Source: Trichobilharzia regenti (lineage: Eukaryota; Platyhelminthes; Trematoda; Strigeidida; Schistosomatidae). From it: DNA of 64,000 nt. Every line of letters begins with the position of its first letter. The first letter of the stretch is position 1. The position numbers and the translations under genes are program-made. Under the pieces are notes generated by a model that was given only the letters and a program-made list of their open reading frames with translations, ran no database searches and was not told where the DNA came from. Location: positions 14,243,517-14,307,516 of the forward strand of contig OX235263.1 in assembly GCA_944472135.2 (NCBI GenBank). The letters run 5' to 3'. Shown one piece after another: positions 21,690-33,284 of the stretch.

Positions 21690-22140
21690 CTGTAAGCATA
21701 TGAAACAACTTTGAACAGATCAGTAAATAGAAAGCCATTTGACAAACTTTTACTGTTAGGTACACATCAATCGTAAGCGAAACCTGATAATATCTCTTGT
21801 CACTAGGATTCAACGAATCTGCAGCTCCAGAACCAACAACACCTCATCATCTTTATGAGGAAGATGTCATACATGAATGTGGATTTCAAAGGAGACCTTC
21901 TGGCTGACATCCTTCAGAAGAGAATATCTAACGTCCTGAAAAGAACATTTTCTGCTGCTAAACTACGATTGGTATTCTCATGCCGCCCATTGTTCTTCAA
22001 AAACTCCAAACACAAACCGTCGTATTCGACAACTTCTATGTTTATCTACAAATTTGCTTGCTCATATGAAGTGACTATAATTAAACATATCTCAATATGT
22101 AGGGAAAATTCATTCAAAAATATCTACCAAATCTAAAGAA
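21690..22140 (+). mobile_element. Penelope-like fragment (pre-endonuclease)
   Basis: The frame reads YMNVDFKGDLLADILQKRIS, then LKRTFSAAKLRLVFSCRPLF and SMFIYKFACS. This is the same linker as at 22480-22680, then truncated, so two partial PLEs sit in tandem. Confidence 0.7.
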
Positions 22141-22254
22141 TCCTCCCTAAAACAGTGTGCTTATTTATAATTTGCTGATTATTCCTGCGTTATTATCGCC
22201 GTTAAAATCAAGTTGGATGACGATTGGTTTCTTGCTCACTGTGGTTTTTCTTAC

Positions 22255-23480
22255 CTATAGATAAGCAGATCTTTCAAACGTTTTGATGAATTCTGGAAAG
22301 TGATCATTATTTTTCAAAACTTTGTCAATCTTTAGGAATTCTCTCAGTATTTCTATGAAGCATATTCTTCTGATTCTGTAAAGCAGAGTTTTGACCAATA
22401 CGACGGTTTCCCGCCCAGGTTCATGGACAAGAATCTCAAATCTAAGAAGACTTCCGGACAAGTCCAATCCGTTCCAAAGAAAACACTTCTGCTTAATCTA
22501 GAATTCAAAAGCGATATTGAAGTAGAAATCCCTCGTAAACGCCTCCCCAAATCGCTGAGGAAAACATACTTCGCCGCGAGCCTACGACTGACGTTTTCCT
22601 GCAAGAAACTGTTCAGCCAGAATGCGAAAGACAAGCTGTCACATTGGGCCACCTCAACATGCATATACCAGTTTACCTGCTCTTGTGGAGCTGAGTACAT
22701 CGGCTGTACCATGCGCCGACTTGAAAAACGCGCCTGTGAGCACTAACTAGCCTGGTCAGTAAAAGGAGGCCGAAAGCGTGTATACAGTTCAATGACAGAA
22801 CATCTGGTCAATTCAGGACATTCAGCGCCTTTCGAAAATCCTTCAAAGTAATATACAGGATTCAGTCAAACCTATCAAAGGGAGTGAAATCAAGACATCT
22901 GGGCATAGCCGAGGCGTTAGTTATCCAAAAACTCAAACTCACGCTTTGTATCCAAAAGAAATACGCCCCACCCCTGTCCCAGCCATGGCAATCATAAACG
23001 GGTAATTTTTTCAGTGATGGCCATCCCATCACCTTTCTTATCTAAACTTCCTGTTTATTCATGTTATTTTTAAGTTTTTCTTAATCCCTGTTTACACTTC
23101 CATATTTTCATACCCGAACTTCGTGTTTATTTTGTCATTTTACTATTTCTACATATTTAATCCCTGACTGCATAAACAATTATTCATCACATTAGTTTTT
23201 TTATCCAAACATCCTGTCTATTTTGTTATTTCTACATTTGTAACCCCTGATTGCACAATGTCAATCTTCTTAGTTATTATGATGCTACTTTGTTTGAGTT
23301 TTATCCGCTCCGCCCCCTATTTATTATGGCATTTCAATTCCTAACTGTAATGTTTATTAATTTGACCGTTAACCGGAAATTATTGTGGAACTTTCCCATC
23401 CATTTGATATAAATACACGAATGTACAGCCTAGATGATGACTTCGTCGAAAAGACAATTTTCTTTGCTGCAATTGTCTTC
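22255..23480 (+). mobile_element. Penelope-like element, GIY-YIG region and 3' end
   Basis: Reads KTLLLNLEFKSDIEVEIPRK, then LRKTYFAASLRLTFSCKKLF, SHWATSTCIYQFTCSCGAEY and IGCTMRRLEKRACEH. After a stop it continues with SSMTEHLVNSGHSAPFEN, KVIYRI, GIAEALVIQKLKLTLCIQK. Cysteines of the C.C segment and the Y..G...R GIY-YIG signature are visible. A stop at 22744-22746 and frameshifts kill it. The 3' region runs to the CTTCGTCGAAAAGACA end near 23460. Confidence 0.85.
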
Positions 23481-24000
23481 TTAATAACTCCTATGAGCCA
23501 ATGCGTATATTCCAAAATACACATTCATAGATAATCGGATAAGTACTATTGGAATCTACGTATATTCTATACCACGTGGATTTTTCGTGAATGGATCTTT
23601 ACTGACCCCCATCTTCTAAGTATTGTATAGAAATATGGAGGAAATTGAACTTTCCATCAGTTATATATGCCATTGTGAAGTCAATATTCTCATGTGCATC
23701 ACTGAAGAGTTGAAGTAGATGAGTGTATGGTTTTCATTATCAAATGTTCTGATATGTTCGTAAACGGCTGAAGAGAAGTCAACGAAATGAATGATAGTGC
23801 CAGCTTATTCCGTACCGATTGCTGTTATTGCTTTATTTAAAATTATTTTCATGATTGTCATTTATGATATTAAGCAGATCACCTATATCATGATCTGAAT
23901 ACTCCTGATTTCAAAAGGAAATTATGGTGAATTCCTACATCAAATTATATGTAATAGGCGAGTCGTTGACCACCACTCAGATGATTTGAACTGATTTGGC
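23481..24000. other. Intron sequence, nothing recognised
   Basis: AT-rich, no supported feature. Confidence 0.35.
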
Positions 24001-24004
24001 TCTC

Positions 24005-24330
24005 TGAAATGATTTCAACATGAGCTGACATTAGTTAGAGAACCAATAGAAAACCAGCTGGGAGTACTGGACAGCTGTCTCGTCAGCCAAGTTTGGGACT
24101 CTTCAGCAGTACACCCTTACTTCCACCGTTCAAATCCAGGACCTTCTGGTTACAAGGCGAGCTAGCTCGTTGACCATTAAGCCATTAGGACCCGAGTCAA
24201 TGAATTGCTCATGAATTCTTACTTCTTCCAATTCACGACATAGCGCGACTCCTAGCCAGTGTCGTTCGCAAGTATTTGTCCTCACAACCGACCTCCTGCA
24301 CCCTTATGGTCACGACTTCTCACTAGAACC
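24005..24330 (-). repeat. HH1 element, minus arm
   Basis: The outer end CATGAGCTGACATTAG, the ribozyme at 24064-24112, the box B complement near 24132 and box A near 24175, then the inner segment to CACGACTTCTCACTAG at about 24330. Confidence 0.8.
24064..24112 (-). ncRNA. HH1 hammerhead copy, GAAA changed to GAGA
   Basis: Minus strand: stem I GTACTG/CAGTAC, core CTGAAGA, stem II with GTC/GAC and CCAA/TTGG pairs around a CT bulge, then GAGA in place of GAAA, stem III ACAGCTGT and cleavage-site C. A single core substitution (A14 to G) is the main defect. Confidence 0.65.
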
Positions 24331-24384
24331 CCAGGAAACTACCTACCGTAATAGGGCAAATTGGAAGTGAGCATCTCATCGATA

Positions 24385-24800
24385 TTCAAGTGTTGGTTTG
24401 TAGGGATTTGTTTGGTTGCGGGATTTCATTATGAGCTGACATTGCTTATAGCATCATTCGAAAACCTGAAAGTACTGATCAGATGAATGTTTTGTCCTAG
24501 TTTCGGACTCTACAGTAGTACTCAACTACCGGGATTCGAACCCATGATGTGGTCGTGACTTAGCAGAAGTTAGAATTCATGCGCTGGCCATTGAATTGGG
24601 TCCCAATGACCTAATGGTCTACGAGCTTGCCTAGTATCCGGAAGGTCCTGGGTTCGAACGATGGTGGTGGCGTACTTCTGAAGTGTCACAAACTTGGCTG
24701 ACCAAACAGGTGTCGAGTACTACCAGGTTTTCAAATGTTTTTCTCATGATGACATCCCCTTACGAATCAATCGAATCCCTACAAACCAACACTTGAATCT
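24385..24800. repeat. HH1 palindrome, degenerate
   Basis: The left minus arm starts with the full outer end (TTCAAGTGTTGGTTTGTAGG). The right plus arm has box B GGTTCGAACG near 24650 and ends ATCCCTACAAACCAACACTT. Ribozyme remnants near 24457-24506 (minus) and 24681-24729 (plus, CTGAAGT core and CAAA in place of GAAA) are inactive. Confidence 0.75.
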
Positions 24801-24999
24801 CTGAAATGAGTAGAATCGGGTAATTCATTGATGAGCCCCATTTCTTGAAGTCTATAAACCAGGATTTGAAAAGCGAAATATGGACCTCTTACTCGAAAAT
24901 TAGTGAGGATATCCAAAAGACGAACTTAAAACAAAGAAGAACTGCAAAGGTTTCAAAATTTATGTCAAATAAATACTTCGCTTTATTGACTGAATTGTT

Positions 25000-25370
25000 A
25001 CAGTCATCACCGAAGACATTTCAAACTGGTTACTATGGTCTTTCATCAATTGCTACCTTTCGACGATACTGCAGATAAGATAGCCAGGCAAAAAGATAAG
25101 CCAAGCTATGAAAAATTCAGACATATTATAACGTATTATACAAAAAATACGCAGATGGAAATAGAGGTGGATAGGATAAGCAGTGAACCATCATTCAAGC
25201 GAAATGACGCGCCAGGTAGTTAAGTACACCCGGAATGGATAAACATCCGAGTGTGACATCGAGGAAATGATATGATAAGAAGTTATAACCTGGTGTGGCA
25301 TTCGTTGAGTCTGCTCAACATGACTTTATAGAACCGAGGAGTGTGAATATGTCCCAATGCAGACTTTTCT
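25000..25370 (+). mobile_element. LINE-A fragment, strongly decayed
   Basis: Blocks resembling LQTFINNCL..IR (HFKLVTMVFHQLLPFDD), ARQKDK, MEIEVDRI and a GAGTGTGACAT..GAGGAAATG tail part. It lies just downstream (in gene orientation) of the stomatin SPFH exon. Confidence 0.5.
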
Positions 25371-25489
25371 TCCACTTAAAAAGCAATGAACAAATGACAG
25401 TAATGTTAATAACGACATTCAGGTGTTAGAAACAACACATATACGATTATGATTATTAAGAGTAGCGTAAAATCCACGTTTTATATTAA

Positions 25490-25599
<110 letters not shown>

Positions 25600-25611
25600 G
25601 GAAACGCTCAC

Positions 25612-25767
25612 TTCTTGTGGTGGCACATCAAATGTCACTGTTCTCAAATCCACTTTACGCATTCGATCCATACAGGGTACAACAAAAAATAGACCTGGAC
25701 CTTTTGCACCTCCTGGAAGAATTCTTCCCAAACGAAATATAACCGCTCTTTCATATTCAGCGATAAC
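25612..25767 (-). CDS. Stomatin-like exon: start of SPFH domain
   Basis: A 52-codon exon beginning [17 protein letters not shown], then the glycine-rich [16 protein letters not shown] segment and [18 protein letters not shown]. These are signature stretches of stomatins ([35 protein letters not shown]). The acceptor is CAG (ctg at 25768-25770 on plus) and the donor is GTGAGC (gctcac at 25606-25611). Both ends are phase 0 and the next exon begins with the expected V-L-T. The intron that follows starts only 15 nt before an (AT)n tract of about 100 bp. The frame runs open past the donor into that tract, giving a spurious IYIYIY tail that is not protein. Confidence 0.95.
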
Positions 25768-25972
25768 CTGATTGGTTAAATATTTGAAGGGATTAAAGAC
25801 AAAATAGAATTTTGTAAACATTATTCAAGAGAAAGGCAGAGATTATATCTTATATATATTTAACTGTCAAGTAATGAAACTTTAGTCAGTCCATGTTTCG
25901 ATATACCGTTCATAAAGCTGTTTGAGATTAGTAGTCAGCTGGCGAACTATCATATAGATTTTTTTTCATTTC

Positions 25973-26205
25973 TTTACGTTCCCCCACAGGAACATAGGAG
26001 TTCAAGCTGCAACTCTGAAGCTTCGTTAGCAAAGGTATTTATTTTTTATGGGGTGAGGTTGCTAGCCTTACACCTTCCCTCCTTACTACCGGCCTTTCTA
26101 CCGGCTTAGTCAGGTAAAGGAGTGAGTCGGTGTCCAAGGGATCGAACGCCTGATCATATGAGACGTGGTTGGCGAACATTCTACTACAGAACCACTAATC
26201 ATCCA
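25973..26205 (-). repeat. SINE-T
   Basis: Minus strand: tail complement TTACGTTCCCCCACAGGAAC at the left, body GGTGAGGTTGCTAGCC, GGCTTAGTCAGGTAAAGGAG, and a tRNA-like head with box B complement GGGATCGAACGCC and box A near 26165-26200. Confidence 0.75.
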
Positions 26206-26674
26206 ATGGCATTTTTAAATTAATCTAAAAATGAGTAGGGAAAGTATGCGGTGAATTTTACATTAACTTCACAATCTGTGTATCATCCAAATGCAGTTTA
26301 GTTCCCATTATTTTAAAATAGATTATTGAGTTTTCAATCATTTTAGGTTATATGATGAAAAATTAATGAAGTATAAGAAATTGAAATAAATACAACACAG
26401 AAATAAATGACGCCGAATATCTTTGGATATGAAATACAAATATACAGGTCAAAACAAATTAATTCATTAGCATTTGAATGACTGTGTGATGACTGAACAG
26501 TGAATTGGAAACTGCATGATATGAGGGATTCGATTATCATTCCACTAGTTGTCTGGTTAGGTATTCTTTTGTAAATCCTAATCTTGAGGAGTTAGAAGGA
26601 AAGAAGATTTTGATTTTGACATTCAGCTGCCAATCATCATATCAATGAAAGTCTTTCAAGACAAGAATACCTCA

Positions 26675-26935
26675 GACATCATAGATTGATATCAGTTGAA
26701 GAACCAACCAGTGAAAATTAAAAAATGCATGACAGTTCATTTGCTCCTAATTCGGGACTCATCAGCAGTGAGCATCCACCACAAGAGTTCAAACCCAGGA
26801 CTATCCCGTTAAAAGGCAAGCTTTAAGGCCATTCAGTCACTGGCACCCAACCCGGTGGCCAACAAATTAATTCTAGCTTCTACTACTTTCGTGATTTTAG
26901 CACGACCATAAGTGTAGTCAACCCGACTGCTAGTT
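26675..26935 (-). repeat. HH1 copy, degenerate
   Basis: Minus-strand outer end, ribozyme relic (TTCGGGACTCATCAGCAGTG), box B complement AGTTCAAACCCAGGAC and the body GTGGCCAACAAATTAATTC. No functional core. Confidence 0.65.
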
Positions 26936-27009
26936 GCCAGCAAATAAATTACTTCAAAATGTATGAATTAATTTAGAAATAATATAATTCTACGAACGAG
27001 AAAATTTTC

Positions 27010-27152
27010 TTTTTTCATTTCTTTACGTGACCAGTGCAACATAGGGGGACTCAAGCTGGTGGTGGCTCGAAGTCTCGGTAGAAGTGGTGGGATTGAAACC
27101 CCGACCACATTAGGGCATGGTTAGCGAGCATTCTACCGCTGTGCTACCAAGG
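27010..27152 (-). repeat. SINE-T, internally deleted
   Basis: Tail complement (TTACGTGACCAGTGCAACAT), then directly the tRNA-like head (GATTGAAACCCCGACCAC, GGTTAGCGAGCATTCTACCG). It lies only about 40 bp downstream of the stomatin membrane-hairpin exon's donor. Confidence 0.7.
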
Positions 27153-27190
27153 CACAAGAACACGAGAGAAAACATCTAAATGAAACTTAC

Positions 27191-27300
27191 TCTTGTTGTA
27201 AAGCATAAAGAGAAGGGAAGTGTAATGAGAATCAGTAGATAGGAAATACCAAGGAGGATGAAGCCGAAACAGCCAAGATCTCCTGTAGCGTCTGAAATAG
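27191..27300 (-). CDS. Stomatin-like exon: hydrophobic membrane hairpin
   Basis: The minus strand reads AISDATGDLGCFGFILLGIS, then a hydrophobic run ending LPFSLCFTTR. This matches the family's membrane-inserted hairpin just before the [12 protein letters not shown] segment, with the typical G-C-F-G start and a proline in the hydrophobic run. The donor is GTAAGT immediately after the last AGA codon (acttac at 27185-27190 on the plus strand), giving phase 0 into the next exon, which starts with GTT. The acceptor is CAG before 27300 (ct at 27301-27302); a second possible acceptor lies 9 nt further in (exon from 27291). The first codon is completed by one base from an upstream exon I could not find, so the start Met is not in this exon. 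Confidence 0.8.
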
Positions 27301-27414
27301 CTGGAAACAGAAAATGAAAACGAAAATAAAAGAATTTTTTTAAACAATATTAGTAATGATTGCATAACAAAGACACTAATTATTATTATTACTTTAGTTA
27401 CTGGCAGTTAGTCA

Positions 27415-27635
27415 TCGATAGCTCAGCGTTAGAATGCCCAGCAACCACGCCAAAAGTGCTCCAAGCTTCAAATCCCAGCTGACATAATCTTAGACCTCGT
27501 TAAGCCGGCAGTTAACCCCGAGGAGAGGGAAACCACTCCTCCGCGTAAAAATGACACCGCATCTACTGAAACTTCAAAGCTAAAGCTTGACACCTTATGC
27601 TACACTGTGAAAAGTAAGAAATAGGAAATATTGTT
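27415..27635 (+). repeat. SINE-T, diverged
   Basis: Head GATAGCTCAGCGTTAGAATG and box B relic CTTCAAATCCCAGC, body TCGTTAAGCCGGC, GTAAAAATGACACCGC and tail CTACTGAAACTTC. Located upstream of the stomatin hairpin exon. Confidence 0.6.
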
Positions 27636-27686
27636 AACAGTAGCAGTAGGTGTGCCTAAATTTCCTCATAAGATACTTTTTTTAAT

Positions 27687-27705
27687 ATATATATATATAT
27701 GTATG
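27687..27705. repeat. (TA)n
   Basis: A short TA run. Confidence 0.8.
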
Positions 27706-27739
27706 TTTGTATAATTAGTTTGTAAGAATTAGTTTAGTT

Positions 27740-28130
27740 TTTACGAGTTGATCACGGATTGAGTTCAGTTAGAGACCCACCGGAATCCACCAGGGAGTAC
27801 TGGACAGCTGTTTTATCTTAGTTTGGGAATCATCAGCAGTACGCACCCACCATCAAGGATCGAACCTAGGACCTTCTGGTTACAAGGCAGGCTGGCTCGC
27901 ATACCACTCAGCGACCGGAATGCGATTCAATGACTGGATGAACCTCACCGGTCACGTGTGAGGATAGATGTTTCTCCGACGAAATTGGTTGGTTTCGCGC
28001 TAAATCACGAATTCATAGGCTGGCTATTGAATCAAGTCCCATTGGCTGAATAGTATACCAGATCACTTGCCTTGTAACCGGAAGGTCCTGGGTTTGAACC
28101 TTTATGGTGGGTCAGTAGATGTTTTGCCAA
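27740..28130. repeat. HH1 palindrome
   Basis: The left minus arm holds a ribozyme relic at 27797-27842 (core CTGATGA kept, but AAAA replaces GAAA and stem II is lost). The right plus arm has box A GGCTGAATAGTATACC and box B GGTTTGAACC, and is truncated before its ribozyme. Outer end type GATCACGGATTGAGTTCAG, shared with 37605-37975, marks an HH1 subfamily. Confidence 0.75.
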
Positions 28131-28419
28131 ACCTCCAAGAAGAAAAGATGAATTGACATTGACACACCGAATAGATATTTATTCCCTTCCTGTGTTTTTC
28201 TTGTTGTTGTTTTTTTTCGGCCATACCATTTGTGTCCAAAAGGATAGAGGAAGTAATGACAACCAGTATACAATATAAGAACTGGCCAGTTGTTTTTTGG
28301 AGATAAGAAAACATTTTAGGAAATTAACATAAAATTAGAAAATAGAACATGAAAACAAAAGAACCTTTTGAAAAACAACAGAAAAGTATAAAAGATGGTA
28401 AAATTAGATAGGCAGACAG

Positions 28420-28443
28420 TTTATTATTATTATTATTATTATA
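28420..28443. repeat. (TTA)n microsatellite
   Basis: Six to seven TTA triplets. Confidence 0.85.
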
Positions 28444-28499
28444 ATTTTCACTTTGTTATTATTTATACATCACGTTCTCTGTGGAACTTAAGACTCTAG

Positions 28500-29030
28500 T
28501 ATTATCTAGATGGTTGAAGGCAATTGGCTGGACTGTTTCCACCTAAGTTTTATGCTCATATTGGAACTCGTCACTAAGACTTATCCGCAATAGTGAAGAA
28601 ACTCGTGTTTCCTCCAGGAAATTTGAACATATGTCAGCTAGTGGAGCAGTCAGAGACGTTACCAGTGAGCGATTCGGGATCACGATTGACCTCCTTCAGC
28701 ACTAGTTGACTGAATCAAACAAAAAAATAGACTCATATTACTGAGTGATACTGGTTTGAATCACAGAAAGGACCTGAGTTCCTTCAACATTGAAGACAGT
28801 ATCTTACCAAAGAATGCCAACTGGAGCATGAAACGTAGGTGGAAGGCTTCCAGGCTATTATCTACAGCCATCTTATAATAAGAATTTGCAGTGCAATGGG
28901 ATGTCAAGCCACCTAACATGGTGGCCCAATTGCCAATTTGACTGACAGAATTCACTCTACACTAAACGAAGAAGGACTAGACGCATGATACTAGTTCCTA
29001 ACTAGCATCCGGTTAAATTATAAGACTCTA
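28500..29030. repeat. HH2 palindrome
   Basis: The minus arm (28500-28720) carries GGCAATTGGCTGGAC, a decayed ribozyme and promoter. The plus arm (28740-29030) carries box B-like GGTTTGAATCAC (28753-28764), a relic core GAATGCCAACTGGAGCATGA with stem III ACGTAGGT, and the right end GACTGACAGAATTCAC. The centre lies near 28720-28740. Confidence 0.7.
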
Positions 29031-29039
29031 CAAGGCACA

Positions 29040-29459
29040 ACATCATTCAAGTTGGTTCCCTAATATCACTTTCAGCTCACATTCTTTCATTTTCACCTAA
29101 CACAATGTTCCTCATGTCACTTTTCGAACCAACATTCAAGTTCCATTAAATGACACGCCGTGACATATCACTCGAATATCACCTTAATTCTAATCTCGCT
29201 CGACTTCCTTGTGTATATTTGCTGCATGATAGGTTCTTGTTTTGTTCTTTGTCTTTGGTTTTCTTTCTTTCGCGGCCAGCTTTCCGATCGTTAGTATGAA
29301 ATGAAGTTAGATATCGATGAAAGCCTGCAGCCTATTCAAAATGTTTATAGCAACACATCTTCAAAGTCTGTTAACCGAAAAGAGGCTATGACTTGTCTCT
29401 CGTACTAAATGCAGTGGACCCCCAAAATGACTTTAGAGAAATTAACGCTATCCTGTCTT
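29040..29459. other. No recognised feature
   Basis: Mixed composition. The 29290-29400 part may be upstream LINE-B sequence too decayed to assign. Confidence 0.3.
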
Positions 29460-30160
29460 CCAACTGGTCTGCTCAGCGGTCCGCTCCGTCCTCCCTTATG
29501 ACTGTGAGACCTGGCCACTGAGTGTGAAAGACATGAGAAGCCTGGCTAGCTGTCTTCGAACATAGGTGTCTGCGTTTTATCTGTCATGTGTCAAGTGGTA
29601 TAAAAAGGTGAGTATTATAGGCGTTGAGTGCTTGGTAAGGAGGGGAAATCAACCAATGAGGCTGTGGAATTACATCGACTGATATGGTTAGGACATGTGT
29701 TACGTATGCCTAGTCATCGCTTTCCTCGACAACGGGCAAGGTAAGCTGACATGAGGTCAGGCTGGAAAAGAGCCAGTGATGGTCAAACCAAAACATGACA
29801 CCAGTCAATGAAATCCACAACAGTTAGTTTAAGCCAGCCACGTAGAAAAGTGTAGACTTCCTGACTGGTTAAAGTCCTCGGGACGGTAAAAATCAATGAG
29901 GGCTGGAGACAATTGTTGATATGGCTTAAAATTGTTCTCAATAGTTGGCACAGATGCATCCACTCCTTGTGACTTATGATTTCTAATGAAACTATATTGT
30001 TCTTCGTTATTACTATTCCTTTGTCTCACACGTCTGTTTACTGTTTCTATTATGTATTTCTTTTTACTTTCTTCTCTTGATTTGTGTGGTACATGAAGGG
30101 AGTGTGGTGACTTGAACTGCCCCACATATGTGCAAAGTTCTACGTGGAAAACAGACGAAC
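29460..30160 (+). mobile_element. LINE-B (RTE-like) 3' part
   Basis: Decayed frames: LMTVRPGH/CETWPL-type, ECLVRRGNQP, LHRLIWLGHVLRMPSHRFPR, GWKRASDGQTKT. These match another RTE-like LINE (LLYACETWPLRVEDM, RLRWLGHVLRMP.HRLP, GWKRARGGQ.KTW). The 3' end is the GTGTGGTGACTTGAACTG..TGCAAAGTTCTA segment shared with 39895 and 43800. Antisense 60-100-codon frames here are shadows. Confidence 0.75.
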
Positions 30161-30429
30161 AGACTTCCCACTGGTAGCCGACTTTGACATCTTTATCCGT
30201 GACTCCAGAGATAGAAACAATGCTGCACAGTTTAGGAAAAAATGACTCCTTCCTTCAGATTTATCACTTCTGCGATTGTTGCTGTGTTTGTTTTGTTTGG
30301 TTGAGCATCTTTATCGCCACTGTCATCCCTACATAAATTCGACGTCCTGTGATTGCTGCTCTTCGTACCACCTAGTTGGTTTTCTCTTGTGTATCTCCAA
30401 ATTCTCGCGGCTTTTGACGTATATCAGCC

Positions 30430-30530
30430 ATGGGGTCCATATCTTCTAGGGTCTTTTAATCAGTTCAACGTATGCATATTTTCTTACTCTCCATGATCTG
30501 ACGCGTGATCCGGTTTACCCCAGTCAGGAA
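30430..30530 (-). mobile_element. LINE-A remnant (weak)
   Basis: TCTTCTAGGGTCTTTTAATC, TCTCCATGATCTGACG and GTGATCCGGTTTACCCC resemble the region 40870-40960 of another minus-strand LINE-A copy. Confidence 0.35.
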
Positions 30531-31225
30531 AGTAACTCGTTATATTAAGCACCGAGTCGCACAAGTCACGTGATAGCTATGAAGACTAATTAGTAGCTAT
30601 ATTAAGACATACAACTGTTATGCGACTTCAGCGGCTTACACTGATTATTTAAGTGTGTACTGACATGAGTTTAGGGGCTATATAAGTTAACATTAAATAA
30701 CTAATGGGAGAAAGGTTCAGTGATCACTCTATAGAATTCTCCTTCTCAATAGAGCATTTCCAAGTTAGTTAGTTAGTTAGTTAGTTGGCCTGATCTCACA
30801 GGAACCCAACGTCCAGTACATCTTGAAGGCGAAACTAACTGTGGTATTTTACACATCTTCTAAAATAACGCAAACACCGAAACTTTCTACTAAGAATTCG
30901 CGACCAATTTGTACACATTTTATGCTGTAAGCTATTTTATACTTAGTCAACAATAATAATGACGATAATAGCAAACGTTTGTTTAAGATACGTTAAAAAC
31001 CACTTGAAAACAACTTTATAAGTATAATTATTCTACTCAGACAAAACATTTGCCGTTTCATTGTTTTCCGCTCGCTGAGAATCACTTTTAATAATAATGA
31101 TACCTTCATTCGGAAAGGTGTCTACACCTAATAGAGAATTTTTTGAGCCTTATTTGCAAGGCATCTGTCCTTTGTGATGAATCTTGAAAAATAATATAAT
31201 AATCAATAATACACAAACTGAAAAA
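30531..31225. other. No gene recognised; (TTAG)n tract
   Basis: Contains AGTT tandem units at 30762-30787. Otherwise AT-rich. Confidence 0.4.
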
Positions 31226-31227
31226 AT

Positions 31228-31890
31228 ATTGTTCTATCTAGATTATCTAGGGAGCGTTGTCTCAACTCACCTTCAGGAGGAACGGACGAGGATGTCAAAT
31301 CGAGCGAGAATCGGGAAGGTGAGAAACACACACACTCATCAACCTGAAACCAATCTGTAAATCTTCCTCACTCAACATCCACAACATCACAATCCAGTCG
31401 GATTTTCAATACAAACGTCAAGTCAGTTAGCTTTTCTATTCGGATCAGAAACTTGGCCGGTCAAAAAGAATATTTCCAACAGCCTGTTTCAGACGTTAAC
31501 TGTCTTCGCTGGCTCTATACTGAAGATCAGATGGCCGGGCCGGAAAGAATCACCAACAAGAAACAAGGGGTACTAACAAACAAAACAAGAACCAAATGCC
31601 CAACAAGTATGCAGGAGAAAGTGAAGATGGATCGGACACTGGCTGAGGAGGGCGCTGGGTGACATCGCACTCGTCAGGCCCTCGAGTGGAACTCGAAAGG
31701 GAAGAGGCGAGTGGGACGTCAGTGCAAGGGTGACATGGAGGAGATCGTGTGAAGAGGAGTTGGAACAGTATGGGCTAACATGGATGCAGGTGAAAAGTAC
31801 AGGAGAAGACAGAAGTGGGAAGTGGAGATGTGCAGTTGAAGTCTTATGTTCCACTAGGAACCCAACGGAACCATAATGATAATCATTATT
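31228..31890 (+). mobile_element. LINE-A fragment
   Basis: Includes LDYLGSVVSTHLQEERTRMS-like start, IFNTNVKSV, LFYSDQKLGR, AGPERITNKK, ALEWNSKGKRRVGRQCKGDM. It ends with GTTCCACTAGGAAC (31848-31861) and ATAATGATAATCATTATT. The hairpin loop variant is identical to that of SINE-T. Confidence 0.8.
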
Positions 31891-32149
31891 CCTCGATGGT
31901 ACTCCTCCATCTTCTTTAAGAAATGTCCTACCGATAGCTGGAAACTTATTCGACATTTTACACGAGTGTAGATTGCGACTCAGTGTGGCGATTACAAGAT
32001 TAAGACATTTTGAAATTTAGTAAGCACGACATATTTTGATTGGTAGAAAAACATTTAGGTAACCCAAAGATTTAAACGGTTTGCCGTCATTACAGAGCGT
32101 TTGTGATTTGGCTCAAATCTTTCTGAATGACACAAATGCATTCATTGTT

Positions 32150-32770
32150 CGTAATGTTCTACGGTGGAACGCCCATCAAACATAAGCCGTGCAATAAGGC
32201 GTGTTTCTCGTAGGATTTCCGAATATCATCTTGCATAATGGTTAAGTAAAAGACAAACAAAATCTATTCGTAACGCTATTCTATCTCATCTTGTGGATAC
32301 AGAACAAATGACTGGTGTCAACGAGGCTTTCGAAATCATTTACCGCACACCAAAAAATCTGAACTTCACCTTAAGGGTTTGTCTACTAAATAGTGCTTAG
32401 GCCATTTGGATCCATATTAAAAAGCCTAATTTTTGCGTCCAAAAGAAGCTAGTTCAGACATTGTCCTTACCTTGGCAATCCAGGTATCAATGATCCTCAA
32501 TCTTTTGCAGACATTTCCTTAATTTTTGTTGATATTCTATTTGCTATTATATTTTTATTATTATTATAATTTATGCATCTTTAATGAACTGTAATTCCAT
32601 CATGATCTTACTTAACAAATCGATATTATTTAAAAAAACACTAATATTGTTGTTGACTACTATTCTAGAATATTCTATGTATATAAGCATATATATGTAC
32701 ATAATTGTAGAGCCAGAAGAAGAAATTGTCGAAAAGAATATTCTTTGCCCAATTATTTTCTTTATTATAA
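32150..32770 (+). mobile_element. Penelope-like GIY-YIG piece and 3' region
   Basis: Diverged copy of 684-1270: AATAAGGCGTGTTTCTCGTA, HLVDTEQMTGVNEAFEIIYR in a broken frame, and the same 3' region to GTCGAAAAGAATATTCTTTG. The 97-codon frame over 32584-32877 is non-coding 3' region. Confidence 0.7.
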
Positions 32771-32896
32771 ACCCCTATTATTCCCCCCCCCATACCAGCT
32801 TATCCAGCTCTGTTGTGAGTGGATATAAGAACTTTAGTATTTATCTCGTAATCACTGACATGAGCGATGAGTTGTAGTTTTGTGTTTAAAATAAAA

Positions 32897-33187
32897 TAGA
32901 CAAAAGACCAGTAGTTCAGCGAAGAGTCTCTTTTCGACAGCATATTCATTTTGATAGCTGTACAATTGCAAATGCATATATGGTTGTTTTGTATGTATGT
33001 GTGTGTACATTAAATTTGTCAAACGAAAATACAATTAGTATTTTCAGGTGAATTAGATGTTGATATACGAGGATTGTAAAAAAAGTGATGGGTTGTCATA
33101 AATGATTGTTAAATATGAGTTACGTGATAGCGTGAATAGTTTGATGAAAGAGTAGTGCTCAGGGTGTACATGGAAACAAAATAATAT
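32897..33187 (+). repeat. Left arm of large PLE-flanking inverted repeat
   Basis: About 291 bp, repeated in reverse complement at 33574-33867 with only a few differences (for example GTACAATTGC versus GTACAATCGC). Together with the right arm it encloses a minus-strand PLE endonuclease fragment. Confidence 0.9.
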
Positions 33188-33284
33188 ACGGAATCAAACA
33201 AGAGTTTTAAGTAGAAAAATAAGTTAAGTCAAATTAAACAAACGAACAAAAGTTAAGCCAAATCAACGGAGTTGTTACCATGAG

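Noticed and set aside
22353..22712. 119-codon minus frame
   Set aside because: Antisense to a clearly recognisable PLE endonuclease reading on the plus strand.
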